Positions 14,994 to 22,902 of a stretch of DNA of 32,445 nt are shown here, in pieces. Origin of the DNA: a bacterium. Lineage in GTDB: Bacteria > 4484-113 > JAFGCY01. Location of the stretch: positions 1 through 32,445 of the forward strand of contig JAFGCY010000039.1 of NCBI GenBank assembly GCA_016932385.1. Direction: 5' to 3'. Within the stretch, counting starts at the first letter, position 1. The number at the start of each line of letters is the position of its first letter. The position numbers and the translations under genes are program-made. The notes under the pieces are model-generated. The model saw nothing but the letters and a program-made list of their open reading frames with translations. It had not been told where the DNA came from and searched no databases.

Positions 14994-15818
14994 ATGCGGC
15001 GATTCAAGGCGCGAGGCTTACTACTGCTGATGGGAGCACTGCTTATGACGGCAATGCTTAGCGGCTCCTGCGACTACCCCGAGCAGGGCTGTTACGAGCT
15101 GGCGGCGCTGGACGGTTTCGGCCTGCCGGTGGCGAGCTGGCCGCTCATGGTCGAGGAGCTCGTCGACGACACGGATATGACTTACGCCTTCAACGTACTG
15201 CTGCCCGTCGAAGGCGAGCTGTTGGAGTTGCCGCTGACCAACGTGGAGATGGAGCAGGCCCGGGCCTGGGAGCTAAGGCTCAGCCAGGCCGACTACGGCC
15301 TGGGTGACCTGGACCTGACGCTCAAGCACGCCGCCGAGCGCCTCGGCTTCATCGGCGCCTACCGCACCCCGCCGCCCGCGGACGACACGCCCGAGCGACC
15401 AGCCATGGCGACCACGCGTCCGGAGGACAACGAAGAAGCTACCGACGACCGGCCGGGCTATCCCTTCGCGGGCTTCATCCAATCGGACCAGGCCACGGGG
15501 GTGGCGGCGCTGACCTTCAACGGCGAGCTGCCTCCGCTGTCGGCGGACCTGGCCGGCGCGGTGACCTTCGAGCTGCGGCCGATAACGCCGGAGCAGTTCG
15601 AGCAGGCTTTGGGCGGATCCGTGGACGACGCGTTGCGCCGGTTGGCCACCCCGCGCGAAACGCTCAGCGTAAGCGATGAACCGCCGCCGGCGGAGGAGCT
15701 AGCTGCGCCGGAGCCGGCTGAGGATGATACTGGCGATGAGCAGACCGCACCGGACAGGCCGGAGAAGCCCGAGAAGCAGCCACCACTGGGTGGCCGCGGC
15801 GGGTCACGGCCGCGATAA
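14994..15818 (+). CDS. Exported protein, possibly lipid-anchored, unknown function
   Basis: A 274-residue protein. A basic N-terminus (MRRFKARG) leads to a hydrophobic core LLLLMGALLMTAML and then SGSC, an imperfect lipobox with Cys26. The start at 14994 places the basic region at the N-terminus as expected and has TACAAT at -12 to -7. An upstream ATG at 14898 would add 32 residues that do not look like part of a signal peptide. The mature part is acidic (many Glu/Asp). It contains two Pro/Glu/Thr-rich disordered stretches, around residues 120-150 and 225-274, the latter ending in GGRGGSRPR. The middle (ITPEQFEQALGGSVDDALRRL) is probably helical. No family was recognised. Its end meets the terminator of the converging fibronectin-repeat gene. 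Confidence 0.7.
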   Translation: MRRFKARGLLLLMGALLMTAMLSGSCDYPEQGCYELAALDGFGLPVASWPLMVEELVDDTDMTYAFNVLLPVEGELLELPLTNVEMEQARAWELRLSQADYGLGDLDLTLKHAAERLGFIGAYRTPPPADDTPERPAMATTRPEDNEEATDDRPGYPFAGFIQSDQATGVAALTFNGELPPLSADLAGAVTFELRPITPEQFEQALGGSVDDALRRLATPRETLSVSDEPPPAEELAAPEPAEDDTGDEQTAPDRPEKPEKQPPLGGRGGSRPR

Positions 15819-15846
15819 AAAACGCCCGATGGTTACCCACCGGGCG
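15817..15846 (-). terminator. Intrinsic terminator of the fibronectin-repeat lipoprotein gene
   Basis: On the minus strand CGCCCGGTGG, loop GTAA, then CCATCGGGCG form a ten-pair stem with one G-T pair. It is followed directly by TTTTTT. It lies 28 bases after the stop codon of the 15875-18802 gene and overlaps the last bases of the converging gene. Confidence 0.85.
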
Positions 15847-15874
15847 CTGTAAGTGAATGCTGTAGGCTTGGTTG

Positions 15875-18802
15875 TTAACCTTCGCTGGCCGCCCAGCCAG
15901 TGTCGGTATTGCTCCACTCGCCTTCCACATCGTTCAAAATCGCGCGCACTTTGTAGATGTAGATCACGCCCGTGTCGAGCTCGTCGTCGCTCCAGCCCAG
16001 GCCCTCGGTCGTGGTCAGGCGCTGCCATTCGTATTCACCGCCGTCGCGCTTGCGCCAAAGGTCGAAGTAGCTGTAGTCGCCCTCGAACGCCCACTCGATG
16101 CGGACGTAGCCCACGTGCGTGCCGTCGCTGGCCCAGAGCTCCGTCGGAGTGTTCGGCGGGTCGGCCTCCGCGCGGTAGCCGGTGTCGGTGTTGCTGGGAT
16201 CGCTCGGTACGCCGCCGACCCAGGCCACGGCCTTGTAGACATAGACCGTGCCCGGCACGGCAGCCGTGTCGTGGTAGCCCTTGTCGCCGGTCTCGCCGAT
16301 CACACCCCATTCCGCGCCTTCCTCGTTCACCTTGCGGTAGACGTCGTAGAACGCGTCGCCTTCGTAGCTCCAGGTGATCAGGACCTTGTCGGTGTACTCA
16401 CCGTCGCTGGCGACCAGGTCCCAGGGCGCTTGAGGACCGCTGCCGCCGCCGGATGCATAGCCCGTGTCGTGGTTGCTCGGATCGCTGTTGACGCCGCCGA
16501 CCCAGGCGACGACCTTGTAGACGTAAACGGTATCGCCGTCAACTTCGAAGTCGTAGTAGGTAAGGTCCTGGGTTTCGTCGAGCACCGTCCACGCGGCACC
16601 CTCGACATTCTCCATCCGGTAGACATCGAACCAGGCGCCCTCGATCTCGTAGTGCCAGGTCACGACCACCTTCTCCTCATGCGTGCCGTCGCTGGCCGAG
16701 AGCTCCCACGGGGCCGGCGGCCGGTCTCCGCCCGCGGCCCAGCCTTCGTCGTGGTTGGACCATTCGCTGGTCAGGTCGCCGTCGACCGTCCGGGCCTTGT
16801 AGTAGTAGTGGACGCCGGCATCGACCTCGTAGTCGTTGTAGGATTTATCCTCGGTTTCGCCGATCTTCGTCCACTCATAGCCTTCGCCGTCACGGACGCG
16901 CCAGATCTCGAAGTACTCGTAGTCACCCTCGTGATACCACTCCACGCGGACCTTGTCCTCATAGAGCCCGTCGGTGGCAACCAGCTCGAGCGGCTTGTTC
17001 AGGACCGGCTCGGTATCCTGCAGGTAGCCCGAATCGGCATTGCTCCAGTCGCCGGTCTGCTCGTCCAGGACGGCGCGGACCTTATACCAGAACGTATAGT
17101 CGCCGGGCAGGTCGTAGTCGTCGTACTCCATCGCCTCGGTAGTGTCGATCTTGGCCCACTCATAGCCATCGCCAGCGCGTTTACGCCAGACTTCGAAGTA
17201 GTCGTAATCGCCCTCGAAGTACCATTCACAGCGGATCTTGTCGGGATAGAGGCCGTCGGTAGCGATCAAGTCCCAGGGCGTGCCCGGGCCGCCGCCTTGG
17301 CCGGCATAGCCGGTGTCGGTGTTGGAATAGCCGCCGGCCACGCCGTCGTGCCAGACCCGGACCTTGTAGGCATAGACCACGCCGGGCTCGGCGTCCCAGT
17401 CGTAGTAGTAGTGGTCGGTCGTCTCGTCGATCACGCCCCACTCGGCGCCTTCCTCGTTCACGCGGCGGTAGACATCGAACGCGCCGTCGCCGTCGCAGTT
17501 CCATTCCACGACGACCTTTTCCTCATGCGTGCCGTCGCTGGCCACCAGGTCGTAGGGTTCGCCCGTTTCGCCGCCGATCTCGCCGGCGTAGCCGTAGTCA
17601 ATGTTGCTGTGCTCGCTGGTCTGGCCACCGTAGACGGCGAAGACCTTATAGTGGTAATAAACGCCGGGCGTGACTTCCAGGTCGAGGTACTCCAGGTCCT
17701 CCACCTCGGTGTACTTGCCCCACTCGCCATCCTCGCCCTGCTTACGCCAGAGCTCGAAGTAATCGTAGTTACCCTCGATCTCCCACCAGATGAAGATTTT
17801 ATCTACGAATTCGCCGTCGGTGGCCTGCAGATCGAACGGCGTACCGACGCCGGGATCCTCGCCCAGCTCGCCGGCGTAGCCGGAATCGTGGTTACTCCAG
17901 CCGCTGGTGCCGTGTTCGTTGACCGAACGCGCCTTGTACCAGTACAGCTGGCCGGGTGTGACCGCGTGGTCCTCATAGCGATTGCCTTCGACGATCGCCA
18001 GGTCGTCCCACTCGCCGTCTTCACCGCACTTGCGCCACAGCTCGTAGTGGTCGGCATCCGCGCCGTTGTCCCATTCGATCACGACGTACTCGTCATAGAC
18101 GCCGTCGGTGGCAATCAGGCCGTGCGGAACGCCGGGCAACAGGTCGGGATCCTCGCCGCCACCCGCACCGACGGTCAGAACCGAGCGGCTGATCGTCGCC
18201 GAGTTGCCGCTTTCGCAGACGACGACGAAATACATGTTGCCGAGCTCGGTGACGATATGGTGATTCAGGTCGGATAAATCGAGCTGGAATTCGGGGAAGG
18301 TCACCGGACCGAACCAGCGCCAGTCGCCCAGCGTATAGTCGGCGATGGCGACATAGTATTGCTGGCCGAAGGAAGCCGGCAGGCATTCGACATTCAGCCA
18401 TTCCGGCGTAACCTCGGTCAACCCCTGAAACCGGTAGAGCCCGAAAGCGATGTCGAACCCGCCGACGGGCGTGCTCGGCGCGTTCAAGACCAGCGTCGTA
18501 CCGGCGACGGTAGCGTTGAGCTGCTGCAGGAAATCGCTGCCTAAAAGCTCCAGCTGCGTGTTGTCCTGGCTGGCCGCGCGGCTGGTAGTCATGGTGTCAA
18601 ACGGAATGTCCGGTACACCGGCAAACCCCGGGTCGTCTACGGCCGAAGTCGCCGCGGTTCCCTCCCAGGTTCCGGTAATGACCGGGTCGTTGTTGGTATC
18701 ACCTGGATCCGGTGTTACCGTTGAACCTCCGCCGCAACCGGCCAGCACAAACCAAGCCAGCGCGACGAAAAACAGGATGCCAAAACGTAGAAGTTGTTGC
18801 AT
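15875..18802 (-). CDS. Surface lipoprotein with eight fibronectin-III-like repeats
   Basis: A 975-residue protein with a Shine-Dalgarno GGAGG about 9 bases before the ATG. The signal peptide ends FVLAGC (Cys23), followed by GGGST and a Pro/Asp/Thr linker. Residues about 40-220 form an N-terminal beta-rich domain of unknown type with GTWEGTA and WFGPVTFPEFQLDL. From about residue 225 to the end run eight tandem repeats of about 90 residues. Each opens with (A/T)SDG or ATDG plus a (K/Y)V-x-(V/I)-x-W strand, continues with (F/Y)(E/D)(L/V)(W/Y)R, and closes with YxYKVxA and SNxDxGYA. This is the fibronectin type III pattern. Such stalks usually present an adhesive or spacer surface outside the cell. 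The gene has its own terminator. Confidence 0.85.
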   Translation of the reverse strand: MQQLLRFGILFFVALAWFVLAGCGGGSTVTPDPGDTNNDPVITGTWEGTAATSAVDDPGFAGVPDIPFDTMTTSRAASQDNTQLELLGSDFLQQLNATVAGTTLVLNAPSTPVGGFDIAFGLYRFQGLTEVTPEWLNVECLPASFGQQYYVAIADYTLGDWRWFGPVTFPEFQLDLSDLNHHIVTELGNMYFVVVCESGNSATISRSVLTVGAGGGEDPDLLPGVPHGLIATDGVYDEYVVIEWDNGADADHYELWRKCGEDGEWDDLAIVEGNRYEDHAVTPGQLYWYKARSVNEHGTSGWSNHDSGYAGELGEDPGVGTPFDLQATDGEFVDKIFIWWEIEGNYDYFELWRKQGEDGEWGKYTEVEDLEYLDLEVTPGVYYHYKVFAVYGGQTSEHSNIDYGYAGEIGGETGEPYDLVASDGTHEEKVVVEWNCDGDGAFDVYRRVNEEGAEWGVIDETTDHYYYDWDAEPGVVYAYKVRVWHDGVAGGYSNTDTGYAGQGGGPGTPWDLIATDGLYPDKIRCEWYFEGDYDYFEVWRKRAGDGYEWAKIDTTEAMEYDDYDLPGDYTFWYKVRAVLDEQTGDWSNADSGYLQDTEPVLNKPLELVATDGLYEDKVRVEWYHEGDYEYFEIWRVRDGEGYEWTKIGETEDKSYNDYEVDAGVHYYYKARTVDGDLTSEWSNHDEGWAAGGDRPPAPWELSASDGTHEEKVVVTWHYEIEGAWFDVYRMENVEGAAWTVLDETQDLTYYDFEVDGDTVYVYKVVAWVGGVNSDPSNHDTGYASGGGSGPQAPWDLVASDGEYTDKVLITWSYEGDAFYDVYRKVNEEGAEWGVIGETGDKGYHDTAAVPGTVYVYKAVAWVGGVPSDPSNTDTGYRAEADPPNTPTELWASDGTHVGYVRIEWAFEGDYSYFDLWRKRDGGEYEWQRLTTTEGLGWSDDELDTGVIYIYKVRAILNDVEGEWSNTDTGWAASEG
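15878..18127 (-). repeat. Eight tandem ~90-residue FN3-like coding repeats
   Basis: Eight in-frame repeats within the lipoprotein gene, spaced by short Gly/Asp/Pro linkers. Two subtypes are visible. One carries YxYF(E/D)(L/V/I)WRKR, seen in the first, second, fourth, fifth and eighth units. The other carries FDVYRxxNxEGAxW, seen in the third, sixth and seventh. The pattern suggests duplication of mixed units. Confidence 0.8.
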
Positions 18803-19080
18803 AGGACCGGCCTCCGCGTTCCCGAGTCAAATTACCCATCCTTCCAGCGTGGTCGATCCGGGGAAACGCCGGACTCGCCGCGCAAACATCCGATAGCTCC
18901 CGCCCAAGCAACAAGTTTTACCCGCAGCCAGCCCTCGGCTCAAGCGGCACACTCGGGATTACCCAATATTTAATTTTTCACTAGAATTGCCACCGGCCCC
19001 AAATCGCGCGCGCGCCGGTAAGTCAAACGACTAGTGCTCGGGGTACATGGTCTATCACCAGATGGTTTGGAGAGGGAAGC

Positions 19081-19668
19081 ATGGATTCGATGGATATGAT
19101 GGAAATGGATTACGGGTTTCGGCCGCCGCTGATCGGGGCGAAGGCGCCGCACTTCGAGGGAGTGGCACATTTGAGTGCCTGGGAGGGCGGCAAGGAAGGC
19201 GCCGACGCGATGGGAATGAAGAAAATCAGCCTGGACAATTACAAAGGCAAATGGCTGGTGTTCTTCTTCTACCCGTTGAGCTTCACCGGTGTCTGCATGA
19301 GTGAAATGCGCGCTTTCAGCAAGGCCAAGAATGAGTTTGATGCTCGTAACGCCGAAGTACTCGGTTGCAGCATCGACAGCCAGTTTGTGCATAAGGCATG
19401 GGTGGACAGCGGCGAGTTGGGCGAGATGAATTTCCCGCTGCTGGCGGACCTGGACCACACGATCGGCGCTGATTACGGTGTGTTGACCGAGCATGGCTTT
19501 AGCCTGCGCGGGCTGTTCATTGTCGATCCCGAGGGCAATATCCAGTATGCGGTGGTGCATGGGCCGGCGATTGGGCGCAGCGTCAAGGAAACCCTGCGCG
19601 TGCTGGATGCGCTGCAAAGCGGCGGAGCCTGTCCGGCTGACTGGCAGAAGGGCGATGCCAATCTATAG
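19081..19668 (+). CDS. Peroxiredoxin, AhpC/TSA family, typical 2-Cys
   Basis: A 195-residue thiol peroxidase that reduces hydrogen peroxide or organic peroxides. The peroxidatic motif is FYPLSFTGVCMSEM, with Cys72 inside PxxxTxxC. The canonical form is VCPTE, and here Pro-Thr is replaced by Met-Ser. The resolving Cys184 is in GGACPADWQKGD, close to the canonical GEVCPANW. Between them lie LGCSIDSQFVHKAW and FPLLADLDHTIGADYGVL, both conserved in AhpC-like enzymes. The N-terminus is Met-rich (MDSMDMMEMD) with a 45-residue segment before the thioredoxin fold. A Shine-Dalgarno GGAGAGGG stands before the ATG. The gene ends at a classic terminator and is monocistronic. Confidence 0.93.
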   Translation: MDSMDMMEMDYGFRPPLIGAKAPHFEGVAHLSAWEGGKEGADAMGMKKISLDNYKGKWLVFFFYPLSFTGVCMSEMRAFSKAKNEFDARNAEVLGCSIDSQFVHKAWVDSGELGEMNFPLLADLDHTIGADYGVLTEHGFSLRGLFIVDPEGNIQYAVVHGPAIGRSVKETLRVLDALQSGGACPADWQKGDANL

Positions 19669-19699
19669 CAATTAACCTTTTTACTTCAACGACATGACC

Positions 19700-19726
19700 G
19701 GGCGAAGCTTGCTTCGCCCTTTTTTT
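19700..19726 (+). terminator. Intrinsic terminator after the peroxiredoxin gene
   Basis: A perfect nine-base stem (GGGCGAAGC at 19700-19708, GCTTCGCCC at 19711-19719) with a two-base TT gap is followed by seven T residues. It starts 32 bases after the stop codon. Confidence 0.95.
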
Positions 19727-19785
19727 CAAACAAATTCAGCCGGACCGGCCTCTTTAAGCGTGTGGCCGGAGTGCCCGGCCGGATG

Positions 19786-19791
19786 TATTAT
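19786..19791 (+). promoter_or_regulatory. -10 hexamer (TATTAT) before the exported protein/ABC ATPase operon
   Basis: TATTAT lies 36 to 31 bases before the ATG at 19822. It gives a short leader that holds the TGGAG ribosome site. Confidence 0.4.
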
Positions 19792-19821
19792 GTATGCGAA
19801 ACCTTAAACCTGGAGCGTCTT

Positions 19822-20748
19822 ATGCGCAGGCTATTTTTTTTCCTGATGATTGCGCTGCTTCTGCCGCAATTGGCCTCGGCCCAGGCTTTCGAATGGGAGC
19901 CTCGTGACCACAATACCAACGGGCAACCTTATTTCGACACCGAACACCATGAGGAGTACATCCAGGATGCACTCCGCGAATTGACCGGCAAGCCGCCGCG
20001 GCCCGACGCCACGCGCGAGGAACTGGCCGAGATCACGCTGGGCCTGTTGAACGACCTGCCGGAATACGGGCAGAAAGAGGTCGCGATGGTCCAGCCGCCG
20101 GTGGCCAACTGGCTGCTGGCGGGCTACCGCGTGCTCAATCCGACCTGCGTCAGCCACAGCCGCTACCTGGACGCGGTGGCCGATCAGGAGCTTACCGGCA
20201 ACAGCGAGATCGGCGCGCTGTACGCGTTTTGGTGCACCTATGACGCGGAATGGTTCGCGCTCTCCCGCCACGCCGATTACAAGGCCTGGCTGAGCGCCGT
20301 GCTTGTGCACTTCCCGCCGCAGTGGCAGGACCTGCGCGGCGAATCCGCCGAGAGCCTGCACGACCGGTTGGTGGTACCGCTGCAAACGCCGGACGAACCC
20401 TACCGCGAGATCGACAACTGGATCAATAATTTCGCCAAGAACAGCGAGACCTTCATTAAGCCCAAAGTGCGCGACGCCCTGGTGCAGGAGTTGATCGACC
20501 TGGCTGGGCTGGAGAGTGACAGCCGCTATTTCGAGGACGAGGCCTATGAAGGCCTGACGCCGGAGGGACTGGGGCTGAGTGAGCGCGAGTTCTACCTGTT
20601 GGCGGCGCTGACCCTGGAGTTTTCGCAGGAAATCTACGAGCTGGATCCGACCACCAAGCAGCCGTATCATTTCCGCCAGTACTTCCTGCACGTGTTTGCC
20701 AAGGAATCGCGTCCGGAGCGGATTGCGGAAAGGCGGAACCGCTCCTGA
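19822..20748 (+). CDS. Exported protein of unknown function, coupled to an ABC ATPase gene
   Basis: A 308-residue protein. The start at 19822 (MRRLFFFLMIALLLPQLASAQ) has TGGAG about 8 bases upstream and gives a clean signal peptide with the cleavage motif ASA-Q. An upstream in-frame start would add 20 residues that spoil the signal peptide. The mature domain is mostly helical and acidic, rich in Trp, Tyr and His (ANWLLAGYRVLNPTCVSHSRYLD, FWCTYDAEWFALSRHADYKAW, REIDNWINNFAKN). It has only two conserved-looking Cys. No family was recognised. Its TGA overlaps the ATG of the ABC ATPase in a TGATG arrangement, so the two are translationally coupled, and a substrate- or envelope-related link is plausible but unproven. 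Confidence 0.75.
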   Translation: MRRLFFFLMIALLLPQLASAQAFEWEPRDHNTNGQPYFDTEHHEEYIQDALRELTGKPPRPDATREELAEITLGLLNDLPEYGQKEVAMVQPPVANWLLAGYRVLNPTCVSHSRYLDAVADQELTGNSEIGALYAFWCTYDAEWFALSRHADYKAWLSAVLVHFPPQWQDLRGESAESLHDRLVVPLQTPDEPYREIDNWINNFAKNSETFIKPKVRDALVQELIDLAGLESDSRYFEDEAYEGLTPEGLGLSEREFYLLAALTLEFSQEIYELDPTTKQPYHFRQYFLHVFAKESRPERIAERRNRS

Positions 20749-21758
20749 TGAACCGCCTGCTGGCTGTCGCGGACCTGCGGTTGAACCTGCCCGGCGAGTC
20801 GGGCCGGCTGGCCCCCGTCGACGGCGTGAGTTTCCACATCGAGGCCGGTGAATGCGTCGGATTGGTCGGAGAGAGCGGCTGTGGCAAATCGCTGACCGCG
20901 TTAAGCTTGCTGGGCCTGACCAGCGGGCTGCCCGGCGCGCGGGTCAGCGGTCGGGCGGAATGGACTTTCGCCGATGGTCGCCAAATCGATCTGCTCAAAC
21001 TCCGCGAGCGTGATCTGACCGGGATCCGCGGGCACCAGATTGCCATGGTCTTTCAGGATCCGCTCAGCGCGCTGAACCCGTTGCTGAAAATCGACTACCA
21101 GATCGGCGAAGTCCTGAAAAAGCACCGTAAATTGACCGGCAAGGCGGCCCGTGAGCGCGCCGTGGAGCTCTTGGCCCTGACCGGCATCCCGCAGCCGGAC
21201 AAACGCGCCGGGCAGTATCCGCACCAACTCAGCGGCGGCCTGCGACAACGGGCGCTGTTGGCGATGGCATTGGCCGGCGAGCCGCGCCTGCTGATCGCCG
21301 ACGAGCCTACCACCGCGCTGGACGTAACCGTGCAGGCGCAAATCCTGATGGAGCTTAAGAACTTGCGCGAGCAACAAGGACAGTCCGTACTGTTTATCAC
21401 ACATGACCTGGGAGTTGTCGCTCAACTTTGCACACGGGTAATAGTGATGTATGCAGGCCGTATCGTTGAAGAGGCGTCCGTGAAAGATTTTTTCACAGCA
21501 CCACGTCATCCTTATAGCCGCGGGCTGCTGGCCAGTTTGCCCAGTGTGGCGGGTGAGCGAAACGATCTCGTCTGTATCACGGGCAGCCCGCCGCGCCCGG
21601 GTGCCTTTCCCCCGGGTTGCCGGTTTCACCCGCGCTGCCGGTTTGCGGATGACAGGTGCATGTCGCAGTACCCGGAATTCATGGCTGAACCAGGTCGCGC
21701 AGTGGCTTGCTGGCATCCACAGGAAGACACGATGTTCTCCGCCAATGATATAAACTGA
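20748..21758 (+). CDS. Oligopeptide/dipeptide-type ABC transporter ATPase (OppD/DppD-like)
   Basis: A 336-residue cytoplasmic ATPase that powers import of peptides or similar substrates. Walker A GESGCGKS is at residues 41-48, the Q-loop at FQDPLSALNP, and the ABC signature LSGGLRQR at 161-168. Walker B is LLIADEPTTALD around 181-192, and the H-loop is FITHDLGVV. The C-terminal oligo_HPY extension carries GCRFHPRCRFADDRC and a later Cys, the spacing used by DppD/OppD for a possible iron-sulphur cluster. No permease, binding protein or second ATPase (OppF/DppF) is nearby. It is translationally coupled to the exported protein upstream. The function class is secure and the substrate is unknown. 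Confidence 0.92.
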   Translation: MNRLLAVADLRLNLPGESGRLAPVDGVSFHIEAGECVGLVGESGCGKSLTALSLLGLTSGLPGARVSGRAEWTFADGRQIDLLKLRERDLTGIRGHQIAMVFQDPLSALNPLLKIDYQIGEVLKKHRKLTGKAARERAVELLALTGIPQPDKRAGQYPHQLSGGLRQRALLAMALAGEPRLLIADEPTTALDVTVQAQILMELKNLREQQGQSVLFITHDLGVVAQLCTRVIVMYAGRIVEEASVKDFFTAPRHPYSRGLLASLPSVAGERNDLVCITGSPPRPGAFPPGCRFHPRCRFADDRCMSQYPEFMAEPGRAVACWHPQEDTMFSANDIN

Positions 21759-21789
21759 CCGGTTTGCTTTGCTGATAGAGCACGCTGCA

Positions 21790-21795
21790 TATATT
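21790..21795 (+). promoter_or_regulatory. -10 hexamer (TATATT) close before the nuclease start
   Basis: TATATT lies 14 to 9 bases before the ATG at 21804, so the message would have almost no leader. AAGG just before the ATG could act as a weak ribosome site. Confidence 0.35.
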
Positions 21796-21803
21796 AATAA
21801 GGT

Positions 21804-22316
21804 ATGCCTGAAAACAAACCGAGCAAGCGTCGCCGAGGCACCTGGGTGCTGTGGTTGCGGCTGTTCCTGGTAGTATTCGTCCTGATTACGGGTTTTTTAG
21901 GTTACCGCACTTTGAACCAACCAACCGGTACGTCATCTTCGCCTTATGTGCACCTGACCAAGGTTATCGATGGCGATACAATCCGTGTCACCAACGCCAG
22001 TCATGAGGAAGTCAAGGTGCGCCTGATTGGCGTCGACGCTCCGGAACTGGGTACCGCCGCCAGCTTTCAAGCAGCTTTGGCCACGGCCGAACTACTGGAA
22101 AACGCTAAAACCATCCGATTGGAACCTGATCCCGGCGATCCGAAGGACAAGTACGGCCGCGTGCTGGGATGGATCTGGATCGACGACGGTTCGGGCAAGG
22201 AGATCCTGTTGCAGGAGAAGCTCGTGGCCCTGGGTCTGGTCGAGCTCTACCGTGACGCCGCCGGCAGTAAATACTACTCGCGCCTGGAGATTGCGCAGCA
22301 GTACCGGCCGGATTAA
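21804..22316 (+). CDS. Membrane-anchored staphylococcal-nuclease-like (SNase) protein
   Basis: A 170-residue protein. A basic start (MPENKPSKRRRGTW) and one transmembrane segment (VLWLRLFLVVFVLITGFLGY, residues 15-34) place the nuclease domain outside the cytoplasm, anchored to the inner membrane. The SNase domain (PF00565) shows KVIDGDTIRV, VKVRLIGVDAPE and KYGRVLGWIW. These supply the calcium-binding Asp residues, the catalytic Glu and the two Arg used by the Staphylococcus enzyme. It would hydrolyse single- or double-stranded nucleic acid, perhaps for DNA scavenging. The downstream cassette begins 121 bases later with its own putative promoter, so co-regulation is not implied. Confidence 0.9.
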   Translation: MPENKPSKRRRGTWVLWLRLFLVVFVLITGFLGYRTLNQPTGTSSSPYVHLTKVIDGDTIRVTNASHEEVKVRLIGVDAPELGTAASFQAALATAELLENAKTIRLEPDPGDPKDKYGRVLGWIWIDDGSGKEILLQEKLVALGLVELYRDAAGSKYYSRLEIAQQYRPD

Positions 22317-22393
22317 CGGTTCCGCGGCTTGCAGCCAACCGGTATCCCTGATTTCAGCGTCTACCGGATGCCGTGCTCGAAGCGCTTGACGGT

Positions 22394-22399
22394 TATAGT
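22394..22399 (+). promoter_or_regulatory. -10 hexamer (TATAGT) before the radical SAM/lipoprotein cassette
   Basis: TATAGT lies 44 to 39 bases before the TTG start at 22438, giving a leader of about 32 bases that holds the GGGAGG ribosome site. No good -35 element was seen. Confidence 0.4.
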
Positions 22400-22437
22400 A
22401 ACTTGGAAGCCGCAATATCCCCGGGAGGAACAGGGAG

Positions 22438-22902
22438 TTGCTGAAGCGATTGCTGAGCCTGGCAAACATTCTGCTGCTGACCTTGGCCGGCGCTTGCCAC
22501 TCGTCGGGAACCTGCGCCGGCGTGGTGGCAGACTATGGAGTATTTCCGCCCCGGACACATCCGACGGTGGAATTCACCAGTTTCAGCTATACGCCTGCCA
22601 GCCCGATTCATATTGGCGATACGCTAACCGTCACGGCCACGACAAACCAGGCGGTAACCAACGCCAACATGCACGCCGTCCTGCCGGCGCAGGAAAATTC
22701 CAGTCTGGTACTCAATGACGATGGTCAGCCACCCGACGTCCAGGCAGGCGATGGCATTTGGACCGGCGAACGGACCTGGACCGCCTCGATGGGAACAAGC
22801 GATAATGGCAGTCTGGTGGTGATGCTAGAATTCGCTAATTACGAGTATGACAGCCAGTTGCTGTACGGAACGATAACCGTACTGCCCGAGGAGTCGGAAT
22901 GA
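22438..22902 (+). CDS. Small lipoprotein 1 of a radical SAM cassette, Ig-like beta domain
   Basis: A 154-residue protein with a TTG start supported by GGGAGGAACAGGGAG just upstream. The signal peptide ends LAGAC (Cys20, an imperfect lipobox), followed by HSSGTC. Next comes the motif DYGVFPPRTHPTVEFTSFSY, then an immunoglobulin-like beta domain with VTATTNQAV and LNDDGQPPDVQAGDGIWTG. The DDG...D...AGDG(I/V)(W/Y)T strand is typical of secreted Ig-like domains of the choice-of-anchor X kind. It is a paralogue of the next protein, sharing the Tyr-Gly-x-x-Pro-Pro element and the Asp/Gly loop. In Bacteroidales rSAM/lipoprotein systems the partner lipoprotein has an M-Y-G-x-P element just after the lipid Cys. 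By analogy this protein may be a substrate of the radical SAM enzyme encoded at the end of the cassette. Confidence 0.75.
   Translation: MLKRLLSLANILLLTLAGACHSSGTCAGVVADYGVFPPRTHPTVEFTSFSYTPASPIHIGDTLTVTATTNQAVTNANMHAVLPAQENSSLVLNDDGQPPDVQAGDGIWTGERTWTASMGTSDNGSLVVMLEFANYEYDSQLLYGTITVLPEESE

Noticed and set aside
15872..18277. An 801-codon open frame on the plus strand, opposite the fibronectin-repeat gene
   Set aside because: It is an antisense shadow created by codon bias and the repeated sequence. The minus strand has the signal peptide, lipobox, domain repeats, ribosome site and terminator.
18803..19080. The 278-base divergent gap before the peroxiredoxin, examined for genes and operators
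   Set aside because: No convincing gene, promoter pair or palindrome was found apart from the Shine-Dalgarno sequences at both ends. Promoters must lie here but I could not assign them.
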